Shown piece by piece: positions 24,148-32,967 of a stretch of DNA of 64,000 bases (its first letter is position 1; every line of letters starts with the position of its first letter). Origin of the DNA: Roseburia sp. (GTDB lineage Bacteria; Bacillota; Clostridia; Lachnospirales; Lachnospiraceae); assembly GCA_017937095.1 (NCBI GenBank), contig JAGBEG010000010.1, forward strand, positions 186,001-250,000, read 5' to 3'. A program made the position numbers and the translations under genes. The notes below the pieces were generated by a model. That model was not told where the DNA came from, did not search any database, and saw only the letters and a program-made list of their open reading frames with translations.

Positions 24148-26223
24148 ATGAAATTTGTGATCAGACATGAAATCAGAGGAAGAATCCGCGTACATATTAT
24201 TCAAAATGGGATGACCTACCGTCAGGCGGATATCCTGCAGTATGCGCTTGAAGAGCAGCCTTTTGTGACAAAGGTAAGCGTACAGAGCCGCACGCAGGAT
24301 GCGACCGTCTGCTATGAGGGAGAGCGCGGCGCGGTGATAGCGCTTCTGAAAGGCTTTTGCTATGAGAAGACCAAGGTTCCCGAATCTTATCTGGAAAATT
24401 CAGGGAGAGCCCTAAACGAAGCCTATAAGGAGAAGCTGATCGGAAAAGTGGTGCTTCGCTATGGCGGAAAGCTGTTTCTGCCATATCCTTTAAGAGCGGG
24501 AATTACGGTTGTAAAATCACTTCCCTACCTTTGGGAGGGCATAAGGACGCTTGGCAGGAGAAAGCTTGAGGTTCCGGTTCTGGATGCAACGGCAATCGGA
24601 GTCTCCATTGTGAGGGGCGACATGGAGACCGCAGGCTCGATCATGTTTTTGCTCGGCATCGGCGAGACGCTTGAAGAGTGGACGCACAAGAAATCGGTGG
24701 ACGATCTGGCGAGAAGCATGTCCTTAAATATCGGAAGGGTATGGATGAAAAAGGATGGACAGGAAATTCTGGTCGCTTCCTCTGAGATAAGACCGGGCGA
24801 CGAGGTCGTCGTCCACATGGGCAATGTGATCCCGTTCGACGGTGTTGTTTCAGATGGCGAGGGGATGGTAAATCAGGCGTCCCTGACCGGGGAGTCCGTT
24901 CCGGTCCATAAGCAGAAGGAAGCGGCTGTCTATGCGGGCACTGTGGTGGAGGAAGGAGAACTGACGGTTACTGTCGGCGCTGCGGGAGGCGCGAGCCGCT
25001 TTGAGCGCATTGTGGACATGATTGAGGAGTCGGAGAAGCTGAAATCTTCCATGGAGGGAAAGGCGGCGCATCTGGCGGACAGGCTTGTTCCGTATATGCT
25101 GGCGGGCACAGGAATTACCTATCTGCTTACCAGAAATGTCACGAAAGCGTTGTCGGTGCTTTTGGTTGATTTTTCGTGTGCGCTTAAGCTTGCAATGCCG
25201 GTTTCTGTTTTATCGGCGATCCGGGAGGCGAGCACGCACCAGATTACGGTAAAAGGCGGAAAGTTCTTAGAAGCCGTAGCGGAAGCGGACACGATCGTCT
25301 TTGATAAGACCGGAACGCTCACAAAGGCAAAGCCGACGGTGGTACAGGTAGTTCCGTTCTGCGGGCAGGAGCCGGACGAACTGCTTCGGATTGCAGCGTG
25401 TCTGGAGGAGCATTTCCCGCATTCCATGGCAAAGGCAGTCGTCGATGCGGCAAAGGAGAGGCATCTGGAACACGAGGAGATGCACTCGAAGCTGGAGTAT
25501 ATCGTAGCGCACGGTATTTCTTCCCTGATCGGGGAGCAGAAGGTCGTAATCGGAAGCTACCACTTTGTCTTTGAGGACGAGGGATGTAAGATTCCTGAGG
25601 GAATGCAGGAACGGTTTGACGCGCTTCCGGTAGAATATTCCCACCTGTATATGGCAATGGACTCTGTACTTGCAGCGGTCATCTGCATTGAGGATCCGCT
25701 CCGCGAGGAGGCGAAGGACGTTGTGGCGGCATTAAAACAGGCTGGGATTGGAAAAATTGTTATGATGACCGGAGACAGCGAGCGGACGGCGCGCTCCATT
25801 GCAAAAAAAGTGGGTGTTGACGAGTATTATGCGGAGGTTCTTCCCGAGGATAAGGCGCGGTTTATCGAGCAGGAGAAACAGCAGGGAAGAAAGGTCATGA
25901 TGATCGGAGACGGAATCAATGACTCGCCGGCATTATCGGCAGCGGACGTTGGAATCGCAATCAGTGACGGCGCGGAAATTGCAAGGGAGATTGCGGATGT
26001 GACGATCGGTGCGGACAGCCTGTACAAGATCGTGACGTTAAAGGCGCTTGGAGATGCGCTGGTAAAGAGAATCCACAGAAATTACCGTGTGATCGTGGGC
26101 TTTAACAGCGGTCTGATTCTGCTTGGCGTTGGAGGAATCCTTCCGCCGACGACTTCGGCGCTTCTGCACAATACTTCCACGCTTGTAATCAGTTTAAAGA
26201 GTATGGGAAATCTTTTGGATTAG
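24148..26223 (+). CDS. Heavy-metal P1B-type ATPase with SCALKL motif (possible FezB-type iron ATPase)
   Basis: This 691-residue P-type ATPase has a degenerate N-terminal metal-binding-like domain without CxxC (HEIRGRIRVHIIQNGMT), the actuator TGES (LTGESVPV), the phosphorylated Asp386 in FDKTGTLTK, the nucleotide-domain HP-type segment EEHFPHSMAKAV, and GDGINDSPALSAADVG. The transmembrane metal site reads S343-C344-A-L-K-L-x-x-P instead of CPC. That separates it from Cu and Zn/Cd pumps and resembles P1B-6-like ATPases. The two preceding small membrane genes support a ferrosome-like iron role; another divalent metal is possible. Confidence 0.85.
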   Translation: MKFVIRHEIRGRIRVHIIQNGMTYRQADILQYALEEQPFVTKVSVQSRTQDATVCYEGERGAVIALLKGFCYEKTKVPESYLENSGRALNEAYKEKLIGKVVLRYGGKLFLPYPLRAGITVVKSLPYLWEGIRTLGRRKLEVPVLDATAIGVSIVRGDMETAGSIMFLLGIGETLEEWTHKKSVDDLARSMSLNIGRVWMKKDGQEILVASSEIRPGDEVVVHMGNVIPFDGVVSDGEGMVNQASLTGESVPVHKQKEAAVYAGTVVEEGELTVTVGAAGGASRFERIVDMIEESEKLKSSMEGKAAHLADRLVPYMLAGTGITYLLTRNVTKALSVLLVDFSCALKLAMPVSVLSAIREASTHQITVKGGKFLEAVAEADTIVFDKTGTLTKAKPTVVQVVPFCGQEPDELLRIAACLEEHFPHSMAKAVVDAAKERHLEHEEMHSKLEYIVAHGISSLIGEQKVVIGSYHFVFEDEGCKIPEGMQERFDALPVEYSHLYMAMDSVLAAVICIEDPLREEAKDVVAALKQAGIGKIVMMTGDSERTARSIAKKVGVDEYYAEVLPEDKARFIEQEKQQGRKVMMIGDGINDSPALSAADVGIAISDGAEIAREIADVTIGADSLYKIVTLKALGDALVKRIHRNYRVIVGFNSGLILLGVGGILPPTTSALLHNTSTLVISLKSMGNLLD

Positions 26224-26332
26224 ACAGCAGAGCAATTGACTTTTCACAGGAAAAATCATACAATGAAGAATACCGGTTCTGGTATTTGCCGTCGGTATGA
26301 CTACATGGATGTGAGTGAAGGGGGAGCTGCTT

Positions 26333-27868
26333 ATGAAGAAAATCGCGCATTTGCTTTTGGGAAGAGTATTTGTGGTGGGGCTTTCCATTCTGTTGCAGGT
26401 GGGCTGGATGTTTATCGTTCTGTGGCGGTTCAACTATCAGTTCACCTATGTCAATCTGGCATTCCGTGTGATTGCGGTGATTGTGGTGCTTGTCATTGTC
26501 AATAAATGGGTAAATCCTGCAAATAAGCTGTCGTGGACGTTTTTGATTCTGCTTTCGCCGGTTCTCGGACTGCTTCTTTACTTTCTGTTCGGACGTTCCG
26601 GCTTAACGAAGCAGACCAGACGGAAGATGGATGCCGCCGGGGCGGCGGTGTCGGCGCACCTTAAGCGGGATGAGGAGGCGGAGAAAGCGCTGCGCGCGGA
26701 GAGTATCGGAGCGTTCCGGCAATCGGAATATATCAGGGAGTGGGGATGTTTTCCGCTCTATCGTGGGACAACCACACGCTACTATAAATGCGGGGAAGAA
26801 ATGTTTCCCGACATGCTTGCGGCGTTAGAGAGCGCAGAGCATTTTATTTTTCTGGAGTATTTCATTATCGAAGAGGGCTATATGTTCAATGCGGTCGTGG
26901 ATATTCTGGAACGAAAGGTGAAAGAGGGCGTGGAGGTGCGTTTGATTTACGATGACGTCGGGTGCGTCAATACACTTCCGGCAGGATATTATAAGAAGCT
27001 TCAGAAGAAAGGAATCAAATGTGCTGCATTTAATCCGTTCCGTCCGATTATATCGGTCGTCATGAACAACCGCGACCACAGGAAGATCCTTGTCGTAGAC
27101 GGAGCGCTGGGATTTACCGGAGGCATCAATTTGGCGGACGAATACATCAATAAGGTAGAGCGTTTCGGGTATTGGAAGGACACGGGAATCCGCATCGAGG
27201 GCGAGGCGGTCTGGAGCCTTACAACAATGTTTCTTAGCATGTGGAACTATATCGTAGGATCGGATGAGGATTGCTGCGCTTATATGCCGTCGGTGCACCA
27301 GAAGGCGCCGTTTGAGGATGACGGATATGTGCAGCCGTATGGAGACAGCCCGCTGGATCACGAGAATGTCGGAGAGGACATTTATTTAAATATCATAACA
27401 AGAGCCACGAAATATGTTTATATTTTCACGCCGTATCTCATTGTGGATCATGAGATGCTGGTTGCACTCTGCAACGCGGCAAAGAGCGGAATTGATGTGC
27501 GGATCGTGACGCCGGGGATTCCGGATAAGAAGACGGTGTATCTGCTGACGCAGTCTTACTACGAGCCGCTTATCCGGTGCGGCGTGAAGATTTATCAGTA
27601 CACGCCGGGATTTATTCACGCGAAGTGCTTTGTCTGTGATGACGAGATTGCGACGGTGGGAACGGTCAACCTGGATTTCAGAAGTCTCTATCTGCATTTT
27701 GAGTGTGGAATCTGGATGTACCGTTCGGCGGCTGTGATGCAGGTAAAGGAAGACTGCATGGAGACTTTCTCCTGCTCAGAGGAAATGACATTGGAGTTTT
27801 GCAGGAACCGCGCGTTGCCTGTACGTATCTTACAGAGTCTTCTGCGGCTGTTTGCCCCGCTGCTCTAG
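26333..27868 (+). CDS. cls: Cardiolipin synthase (phospholipase D family)
   Basis: This 511-residue enzyme condenses two phosphatidylglycerols to cardiolipin at the membrane. It has two N-terminal membrane helices (VFVVGLSILLQVGWMFIVLW; FRVIAVIVVLVIV), the PLDNc-like segment, and two HKD motifs (RDHRKILVVDGALGFTGG; FIHAKCFVCDDEIATVGT). GTG 26315 is in frame, but GGGGAG (26321-26326) is six bases before ATG 26333. It converges with the downstream carboxypeptidase gene across a repeat-rich gap. Confidence 0.92.
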   Translation: MKKIAHLLLGRVFVVGLSILLQVGWMFIVLWRFNYQFTYVNLAFRVIAVIVVLVIVNKWVNPANKLSWTFLILLSPVLGLLLYFLFGRSGLTKQTRRKMDAAGAAVSAHLKRDEEAEKALRAESIGAFRQSEYIREWGCFPLYRGTTTRYYKCGEEMFPDMLAALESAEHFIFLEYFIIEEGYMFNAVVDILERKVKEGVEVRLIYDDVGCVNTLPAGYYKKLQKKGIKCAAFNPFRPIISVVMNNRDHRKILVVDGALGFTGGINLADEYINKVERFGYWKDTGIRIEGEAVWSLTTMFLSMWNYIVGSDEDCCAYMPSVHQKAPFEDDGYVQPYGDSPLDHENVGEDIYLNIITRATKYVYIFTPYLIVDHEMLVALCNAAKSGIDVRIVTPGIPDKKTVYLLTQSYYEPLIRCGVKIYQYTPGFIHAKCFVCDDEIATVGTVNLDFRSLYLHFECGIWMYRSAAVMQVKEDCMETFSCSEEMTLEFCRNRALPVRILQSLLRLFAPLL

Positions 27869-28046
27869 GTAAGAGAGAAGGACGCTTTTAAAAAAGTCCT
27901 GCCGGGCGGGATGCGCACCTCGCACAAGAGGAATTATGTCGCAAGCGACTGTGCTCGTCAGCGCCATAGTATGGCGCGGCAAAGTGTGCTCCGCATGTAA
28001 ACTGAAGGAAATTCGAGAGAGCGTGCGAAGCACACTTTGTTGTCAG
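27869..28046. repeat. Convergent gap with palindromic repeats, including dispersed element copy A (27980-28039)
   Basis: The gap between two convergent genes contains GTCGCAAGCGAC, GCGCCATAGTATGGCGC and then a larger palindrome whose outer arms CAAAGTGTGCT (27980-27990) and AGCACACTTTG (28029-28039) are perfect. The 59 bases 27981-28039 match 63667-63725 at 51 positions. It may work as a bidirectional terminator. No gene is seen. Confidence 0.75.
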
Positions 28047-29321
28047 TCAACTCAGAAAATACTGGAGCGCTTTCAGGAAGTAGTCGCGGTATGTCGCGGC
28101 GTCTACGCTTGTTGTGTAGAGAATATTCACGCTGCCGATTTCTTTTCCGTTCAGGGAGTAGACGGCTTTCCCGGCGACGTCGCCTTCTTTTACCGGGGCG
28201 GCGGCACTTTTCGGAAGCTTAAGCGTTTTCTTTACGCCGGAGAGGTCGCTGCCGTCCGTGGAGATATAGGAGAACGGGCTTTCATATTCCAGATTGACAA
28301 ATTCTTTCGTTCCCTTTTCAACGTCAAGCGCAGGAAGCTTATCTTCATTGGCGTCGGAGTAGATATGACACTTCCCGAAGCCGTAATTGAGCAGCGTCGT
28401 TGCATCGGTAAAACGCACCTTGTAATCGGGCGCTGCCATGACGACGGCAATCAGCTCCATATCATCTTTCTTTGCAGTAGCAGAGACACAGTATTTTGCC
28501 AGTCCTGTCGATCCTGTCTTTAGTCCTGTCGCGTACTCATACTGTTTGATCAGCTTATTAGTGTTGGTCAGACCAAATTCACTGCTTCCCTTCGCCGTAT
28601 TGTGCGTGATATTTTCCATCCAGATCGTGCAGTAGTTGTGGATTTCGGGATGCTTTGTAATCAGCTCGCGGGACATCAGGGCGACGTCGTAGGCGCTCGT
28701 CATATGTCCGTCGGTATCAAGACCACAGCAGTTTACGAAAGTAGTATCATTCATGCCAAGTCCCTTGGCGCGTTCGTTCATCTGCCGGACAAATTCCGAT
28801 TCCGAACCGCAGAGAAATTCCGCCATGGCGACACAGGCGTCATTTGCGCTTGCAACGCTGATGCATTTGATCATGGTATCAACGGTCTGCGTCTCACCAG
28901 GCTCTAAAAAGACCTGTGAGCCGCCCATGCTTGCCGCATAATCCGAGACGGTCACGGTGTCGTCCAGTGAAATCTGACCGCGCTCTATGGCGTCGAAGAT
29001 GAGAATCAAAGTCATGATCTTGGTAATGCTCGCCGGGTGCAGTACGTCGTGGCAATTTTTTTCATAGATGACGGTTCCCGTGGACGCCTCCATCAGAATC
29101 ACACTCGGAGCGGAGACGGAGAGCGCAGCGTCTGCGGAAGAGTCCGTCTGGGCTGTGGTTTCCGTGACAGCGGCGTCTGCGTTCATATCTGCCGGGGGAT
29201 CGGTATCTGTTTCTGTGGCAGTATCGTTCATTTCCGCAGCAAAAGGCGGTGTAAAATAGTCTGCGGCGGGCGCAGACAGGGCAAGATTCATACATAATAG
29301 CAAAGAGACAAAGAACTTCAA
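28047..29321 (-). CDS. dacF: D-alanyl-D-alanine carboxypeptidase (DacF-type penicillin-binding protein)
   Basis: This 424-residue low-molecular-weight PBP trims terminal D-Ala from wall stem peptides outside the membrane. It has a signal peptide (KFFVSLLLCMNLALSAPAA), a Thr/Asp/Ala-rich spacer, then the three active-site motifs Ser98-x-x-Lys101 (SITK), Ser158-A-Asn160 and Lys268-T-G270 (LKTGS), and a C-terminal PBP5_C-like domain with a possible amphipathic anchor. The start is TTG at 29321, with AGGAGG six bases upstream. It diverges from scpA. A second carboxypeptidase lies at 31576. Confidence 0.92.
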   Translation of the reverse strand: MKFFVSLLLCMNLALSAPAADYFTPPFAAEMNDTATETDTDPPADMNADAAVTETTAQTDSSADAALSVSAPSVILMEASTGTVIYEKNCHDVLHPASITKIMTLILIFDAIERGQISLDDTVTVSDYAASMGGSQVFLEPGETQTVDTMIKCISVASANDACVAMAEFLCGSESEFVRQMNERAKGLGMNDTTFVNCCGLDTDGHMTSAYDVALMSRELITKHPEIHNYCTIWMENITHNTAKGSSEFGLTNTNKLIKQYEYATGLKTGSTGLAKYCVSATAKKDDMELIAVVMAAPDYKVRFTDATTLLNYGFGKCHIYSDANEDKLPALDVEKGTKEFVNLEYESPFSYISTDGSDLSGVKKTLKLPKSAAAPVKEGDVAGKAVYSLNGKEIGSVNILYTTSVDAATYRDYFLKALQYFLS

Positions 29322-29531
29322 GGAAAACCTCCTGACTGGAACTTAAATACCGATAGAACGGCGGTACTTTTGTATATATTGTAGTGGCGGTGCCTGTACA
29401 TTATGCGAAAAAGAATCGCAAAGAGGCGCAGGAACAGGGCGCGGAGACGGGCATTCTGTCGAATGATTTACATAAAAATACAAATTATAGTGGGAATTTG
29501 CATAGGAAATACTAAATATGGTAATTCCCTC

Positions 29532-29560
29532 TTGAATTTTTGTCCAAAGCAATGTAAAAT
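29532..29560 (+). promoter_or_regulatory. Promoter of scpAB
   Basis: TTGAAT (29532-29537) and TAAAAT (29555-29560) are 17 bases apart, ending 40 bases before the scpA ATG. Confidence 0.75.
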
Positions 29561-29599
29561 TAGACGGTCAGAGAGTTTGTTGTTTGAGAGGAAGACCGC

Positions 29600-30349
29600 A
29601 TGGATATGACAATTAAGCTGCAGGTTTTCGAGGGACCACTCGATTTGCTGCTGCACTTATTGGAGAAGAATAAAGTTAATATTTACGATATACCGATTGT
29701 GGAGATTACGAACCAGTACATGGAATATATTGCGGAGATGAAGCGGCAGGACCTAAATGTTGTGAGTGAGTTCCTTGTGATGGCGGCGACCTTGATCGAT
29801 ATCAAATCGCGGATGCTCCTTCCGGCGCCGGAGACGGAGGAAGAGGAGGAAGAGGACCCGAGAGCGGAGCTGGTACAGCAGCTTCTTGAGTACAAGATGT
29901 ACAAGTGTATGGCATACGAGCTGCGCGACCGGCAGATCGATGCGGAGCGCGTGCTTTTTAAGGAGCCGACGATTCCACCGGAGGTGGCAGAGTACGAGGA
30001 ACCGGTTGATGTCAGCGAGCTGGTCTCGGATGTGACGCTTGCGAAGCTCAATGAAATCTTTAAATCGATTATGAGAAAACAGGCGGACAAGATCGACCCG
30101 ATCCGGTCCAAGTTCGGCAAGATTGAGAAGGAAGAGGTCTCACTTGCGGACAAGATGGCGTATCTGGAGAATTTCTGTCTGACGCACAGTCAGTTCAGCT
30201 TCCGCAGTCTCCTGGAGGCGCAGGCGAGCAAGATGGAAGTGATCGTCACGTTCCTTGCAATTCTTGAACTGATGAAGACGGGAAAGATATTTATTTCACA
30301 GGAGCACACCTTTGACGATATCAAGATACAGTCAAAGATTGTGGCATAG
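29600..30349 (+). CDS. scpA: Segregation and condensation protein A
   Basis: This 249-residue kleisin of the SMC-ScpAB condensin bridges the SMC heads in chromosome segregation. The N-terminal motif FEGPLDLLLHLLEKNKVNIY and the following IVEITNQYMEYIA are diagnostic; the C-terminal winged helix contains VIVTFLAILELMKTGKI. An acidic linker (TEEEEEEDPRAEL) is typical. GAGAGGAAG lies before the ATG. scpB follows 17 bases after the stop. Confidence 0.95.
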   Translation: MDMTIKLQVFEGPLDLLLHLLEKNKVNIYDIPIVEITNQYMEYIAEMKRQDLNVVSEFLVMAATLIDIKSRMLLPAPETEEEEEEDPRAELVQQLLEYKMYKCMAYELRDRQIDAERVLFKEPTIPPEVAEYEEPVDVSELVSDVTLAKLNEIFKSIMRKQADKIDPIRSKFGKIEKEEVSLADKMAYLENFCLTHSQFSFRSLLEAQASKMEVIVTFLAILELMKTGKIFISQEHTFDDIKIQSKIVA

Positions 30350-30366
30350 AGTTGGAGTTTTGGCAG

Positions 30367-30936
30367 ATGGATGATAAGAAGTATGAGGCGATTATAGAGG
30401 CAATCCTTTTTACCATGGGCGAGTCCGTGGAATTGGAGAAGATTGCCGCAGTTCTGGAACTGGACAAGAAAGAGACGAAGCGGATTATTGAGCGTATGAT
30501 GGAGCATTACGAGGATGATTCCATCGGGGTGAAAATCATCGAACTGGACGGCGCATATCAGATGTGCACCAAGAGTGAGATGTATGAGTATCTGATCAAA
30601 ATCGCCAAGCAGCCGAAGCGTCATGTCTTGACCGACGTCCTGCTTGAAACGTTGTCGATCATTGCGTACAAACAGCCCATCACCAAAGCGGAGATCGAGA
30701 AAATCCGCGGAGTTTCCTGCGACCACGCAGTCAATAAGCTGGTCGAATACAATCTGGTCTGCGAGCTTGGCAGACTGGATGCGCCGGGCAGACCGCTGCT
30801 TTTTGGGACGACAGAGGAATTTCTGCGGAGCTTTGGCGTACAGTCGATTGATGAGCTTCCGGTCTTAAATCCGGTGCAGGTGGAGGAATTTAAACAGGAG
30901 GCGGAAGCGGAGATGCATATGAAGCTGGACATTTGA
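30367..30936 (+). CDS. scpB: Segregation and condensation protein B
   Basis: This 189-residue ScpB has two winged-helix domains: YEAIIEAILFTMGESVEL at the start and ETLSIIAYKQPITKAEIEKI in the second domain, with GRLDAPGRPLLFGTTEEFLR. It dimerises and binds ScpA. TTG at 30352 is in frame, but the ATG at 30367 gives the standard MDDKKYEAIIEAIL start with GGAG upstream. Its stop codon lies in the loop of the operon's terminator hairpin. Confidence 0.95.
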   Translation: MDDKKYEAIIEAILFTMGESVELEKIAAVLELDKKETKRIIERMMEHYEDDSIGVKIIELDGAYQMCTKSEMYEYLIKIAKQPKRHVLTDVLLETLSIIAYKQPITKAEIEKIRGVSCDHAVNKLVEYNLVCELGRLDAPGRPLLFGTTEEFLRSFGVQSIDELPVLNPVQVEEFKQEAEAEMHMKLDI

Positions 30937-30950
30937 TGTCCGGCTTTTTT
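30922..30950 (+). terminator. Terminator overlapping the end of scpB
   Basis: AAGCTGGACAT (30922-30932) pairs with ATGTCCGGCTT (30936-30946), an 11-bp stem with one G-U pair and a three-base loop, followed by a T-run. The stop TGA sits in the loop. Confidence 0.85.
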
Positions 30951-31491
30951 GATACATAATTCTTATTATGAGAACATAAATATGCCACATTCCGGAATGA
31001 GAATGGAATGCGGCATATTTGTTGGAACAAAATCCGGGCAATTCTTCGCGCCCGGTTCGAACATCAAGTTCCGTGTCTCTTGCACTGGGCGGGGAATCTG
31101 CCGGATGTGCTTCGACAAGCGAAAGACAATAGGGCGAACTTTCTGGCGGTACTAAGCAGGCTTCTTCACAAAATCGCGATAAAACCGCACAGCTCGAAAC
31201 TCGACGCCGTTTGCAATTCAAAACCTTGGCAAAAGGCGTCTCAAACATCTTGCTGCGCGGTTACGCTTTGCTTAGAAGCCTGCTAAGTGCCGCACGAAAA
31301 TTCTTAATATTGTCTTTCTGCTTGCGAACACATTCCAGCAGAGTGCCCGAATATTGGAAAGACACGGAAAATCAAAGATGTGAGAGCGGCGCGTTAGAAA
31401 TGCCGGATTTTGCGACCAAATTGACGCAGCCGTTCTTCATTCGGAATGTGAGGTATGCTGTATTGCGTATAATAAGAATTATGTATCAAAA
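30947..31491. repeat. 545-bp imperfect palindrome with 23-bp perfect terminal inverted repeats
   Basis: The terminal 23 bases TTTTGATACATAATTCTTAT..T (30947-30969) return exactly inverted at 31469-31491. The symmetry continues inward: ACTAAGCAGGCTTCT (31151-31165) mirrors AGAAGCCTGCTTAGT-like sequence at 31274-31288, and GACGCC mirrors GGCGTC around a centre near 31220. The arms are diverged between these blocks. No frame looks like a real protein. It could be a MITE-like element, two inverted copies of a roughly 270-base repeat, or a large structured RNA. No target-site duplication was identified. Confidence 0.75.
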
Positions 31492-31575
31492 GGCTGCAAT
31501 ATCTTTTGAAGGGCGGTGTCATAGAAAACAGTTGATACCGCATATAAATCTTTGAAACAACTTTTCTGGAGCAGT

Positions 31576-32784
31576 ATGTATCGTCGTATCTTATCTTTGT
31601 TTCTATGTATTATCACCCTTATTTCCACCACGCTTTCCGTGTCGGCAGAAGAACCGCCGAAGGAGACGGAACTTTATGCGAAGTCCGCGGTGCTCATGGA
31701 TGCGGACTCCGGCAGGATTCTCTACGAGAAGAACGGTCACGAAGCGATGGCGAACGCCAGCACGACCAAGATTCTGACCTGCATCCTTGCATTGGAAAAC
31801 TGCGACTTGAACAGTCAGGTGACTGTCTCGCAGAATGCTGCGTCCCAGCCGAAGGTACATCTTGGGATGCGTGAGGGGCAGATATTTTATCTGAAGGATC
31901 TGCTCTACGGGCTGATGTTGGAGTCCTACAATGACTGTGCCGTGGCGATTGCGGAGCATATCGCCGGAAGCACAGAGGGGTTTGCAGACATGATGAATGA
32001 AAAGGCGAAGGAGATTGGCTGTGAGGACAGCTATTTTATTACGCCGAACGGGCTGGATAAGAAAGATGATGGAGGTTTCCACCATACGACAGCGTCCGAC
32101 CTTGCTAAGATCATGCGCTATTGTATTAAGGATTCGGCAAAGGTATCGGAATTTCTGGAAATCACACGGACGGGGCAGTATAGCTTTTCCGATGTGGCGG
32201 GGACGTCTTCCTATAGCTGCTATAACCACAATGCATTTTTACAGATGATGGACGGCGCGCTGACAGGAAAGACCGGGTTTACCGGGACGGCGGGTTACTG
32301 CTATATCGGTGCGCTCGAGCGGGACGGAAGGACCTATATCGTCGCGCTGCTCGCCTGCGGCTGGCCGAACAATAAGACGTATAAGTGGTCGGACACGAAA
32401 AAGCTGATGACCTACGGCATTGAAAATTACAGGAAGGAAGACCCGGCGCAGAAAAAGTGGGATGACGCAAGGCTTGTGCCCATCGAGGTGTGTGGAGGGC
32501 AGAGTACGGCAATCGGCGGTACGGCGAGCGTTTTACCGGTCGTCGGGGACTATAGCGGGTGCAGGGGGCTGCTGCTTAAGGAAGGGGAAGAGGTCGGCAT
32601 AAAATATGAGATTTCCGACCGTCTGTATGCGCCTGTAAAGAAGGGGGATTTCATCGGAAAAATCTCATATGTGCTGGGAAATGAGGTGCTTGGGGAGTGC
32701 TGCGTCGTGGCGGGAGACGATGTGGAAAAGATTGATTTCGCCTGGTGCGTAAGGCAGGTACTTGCGTTGTTGTGGCTTGTGTAA
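31576..32784 (+). CDS. D-alanyl-D-alanine carboxypeptidase (second copy, DacB/DacF-type)
   Basis: This 402-residue PBP has a clear signal peptide (MYRRILSLFLCIITLISTTL, cleavage near residue 24), Ser62-T-T-Lys65, Ser117-Y-Asn119 and Lys232-T-G234 (GKTGFTG). It is a wall D,D-carboxypeptidase. The C-terminal third ends with a hydrophobic segment (CVRQVLALLWLV) that may anchor it to the membrane. A TTG at 31552 is in frame but lacks a ribosome site; GGAG at 31568-31571 and the signal peptide favour ATG 31576. It is only about 35% like the dacF product by eye, so it is an older paralogue. Confidence 0.9.
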   Translation: MYRRILSLFLCIITLISTTLSVSAEEPPKETELYAKSAVLMDADSGRILYEKNGHEAMANASTTKILTCILALENCDLNSQVTVSQNAASQPKVHLGMREGQIFYLKDLLYGLMLESYNDCAVAIAEHIAGSTEGFADMMNEKAKEIGCEDSYFITPNGLDKKDDGGFHHTTASDLAKIMRYCIKDSAKVSEFLEITRTGQYSFSDVAGTSSYSCYNHNAFLQMMDGALTGKTGFTGTAGYCYIGALERDGRTYIVALLACGWPNNKTYKWSDTKKLMTYGIENYRKEDPAQKKWDDARLVPIEVCGGQSTAIGGTASVLPVVGDYSGCRGLLLKEGEEVGIKYEISDRLYAPVKKGDFIGKISYVLGNEVLGECCVVAGDDVEKIDFAWCVRQVLALLWLV

Positions 32785-32822
32785 AAAAGTGTCCAAAAAG
32801 TGTCAAAAAAATAACAATTTAC

Positions 32823-32851
32823 TTGAAATATTGTAAGAAAGCAACTATAAT
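32823..32851 (+). promoter_or_regulatory. Promoter of the decarboxylase/transcarboxylase operon
   Basis: TTGAAA (32823-32828) is 17 bases from a perfect TATAAT (32846-32851). The leader to the ATG at 32968 is about 110 bases. Confidence 0.8.
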
Positions 32852-32967
32852 TTATCATAGCGCAATTTGTTGAATTTTTATACAAAAGCGCAAAGATTTA
32901 CATCATTCACTATGAAGCCGCGTCTTATTTTGGTGCGGTCAACAATTTATAGATGGAGGGCAAAAGA

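Noticed and set aside
27936-28523. Long plus-strand frame opposite the end of dacF
   Set aside because: It overlaps a well-supported carboxypeptidase gene antisense and runs through palindromic repeats; composition is that of a reverse-strand shadow.
29403-29609. 68-codon plus-strand frame upstream of scpA
   Set aside because: AT-rich intergenic sequence with an Arg-rich, non-family translation; it runs over the scpA promoter.
31211-31555. Open frame of 114 codons inside the 545-bp palindrome
   Set aside because: It lies across a palindrome, has no family pattern, no ribosome site and a mirror frame of equal length on the other strand. It reads as non-coding repeat sequence.
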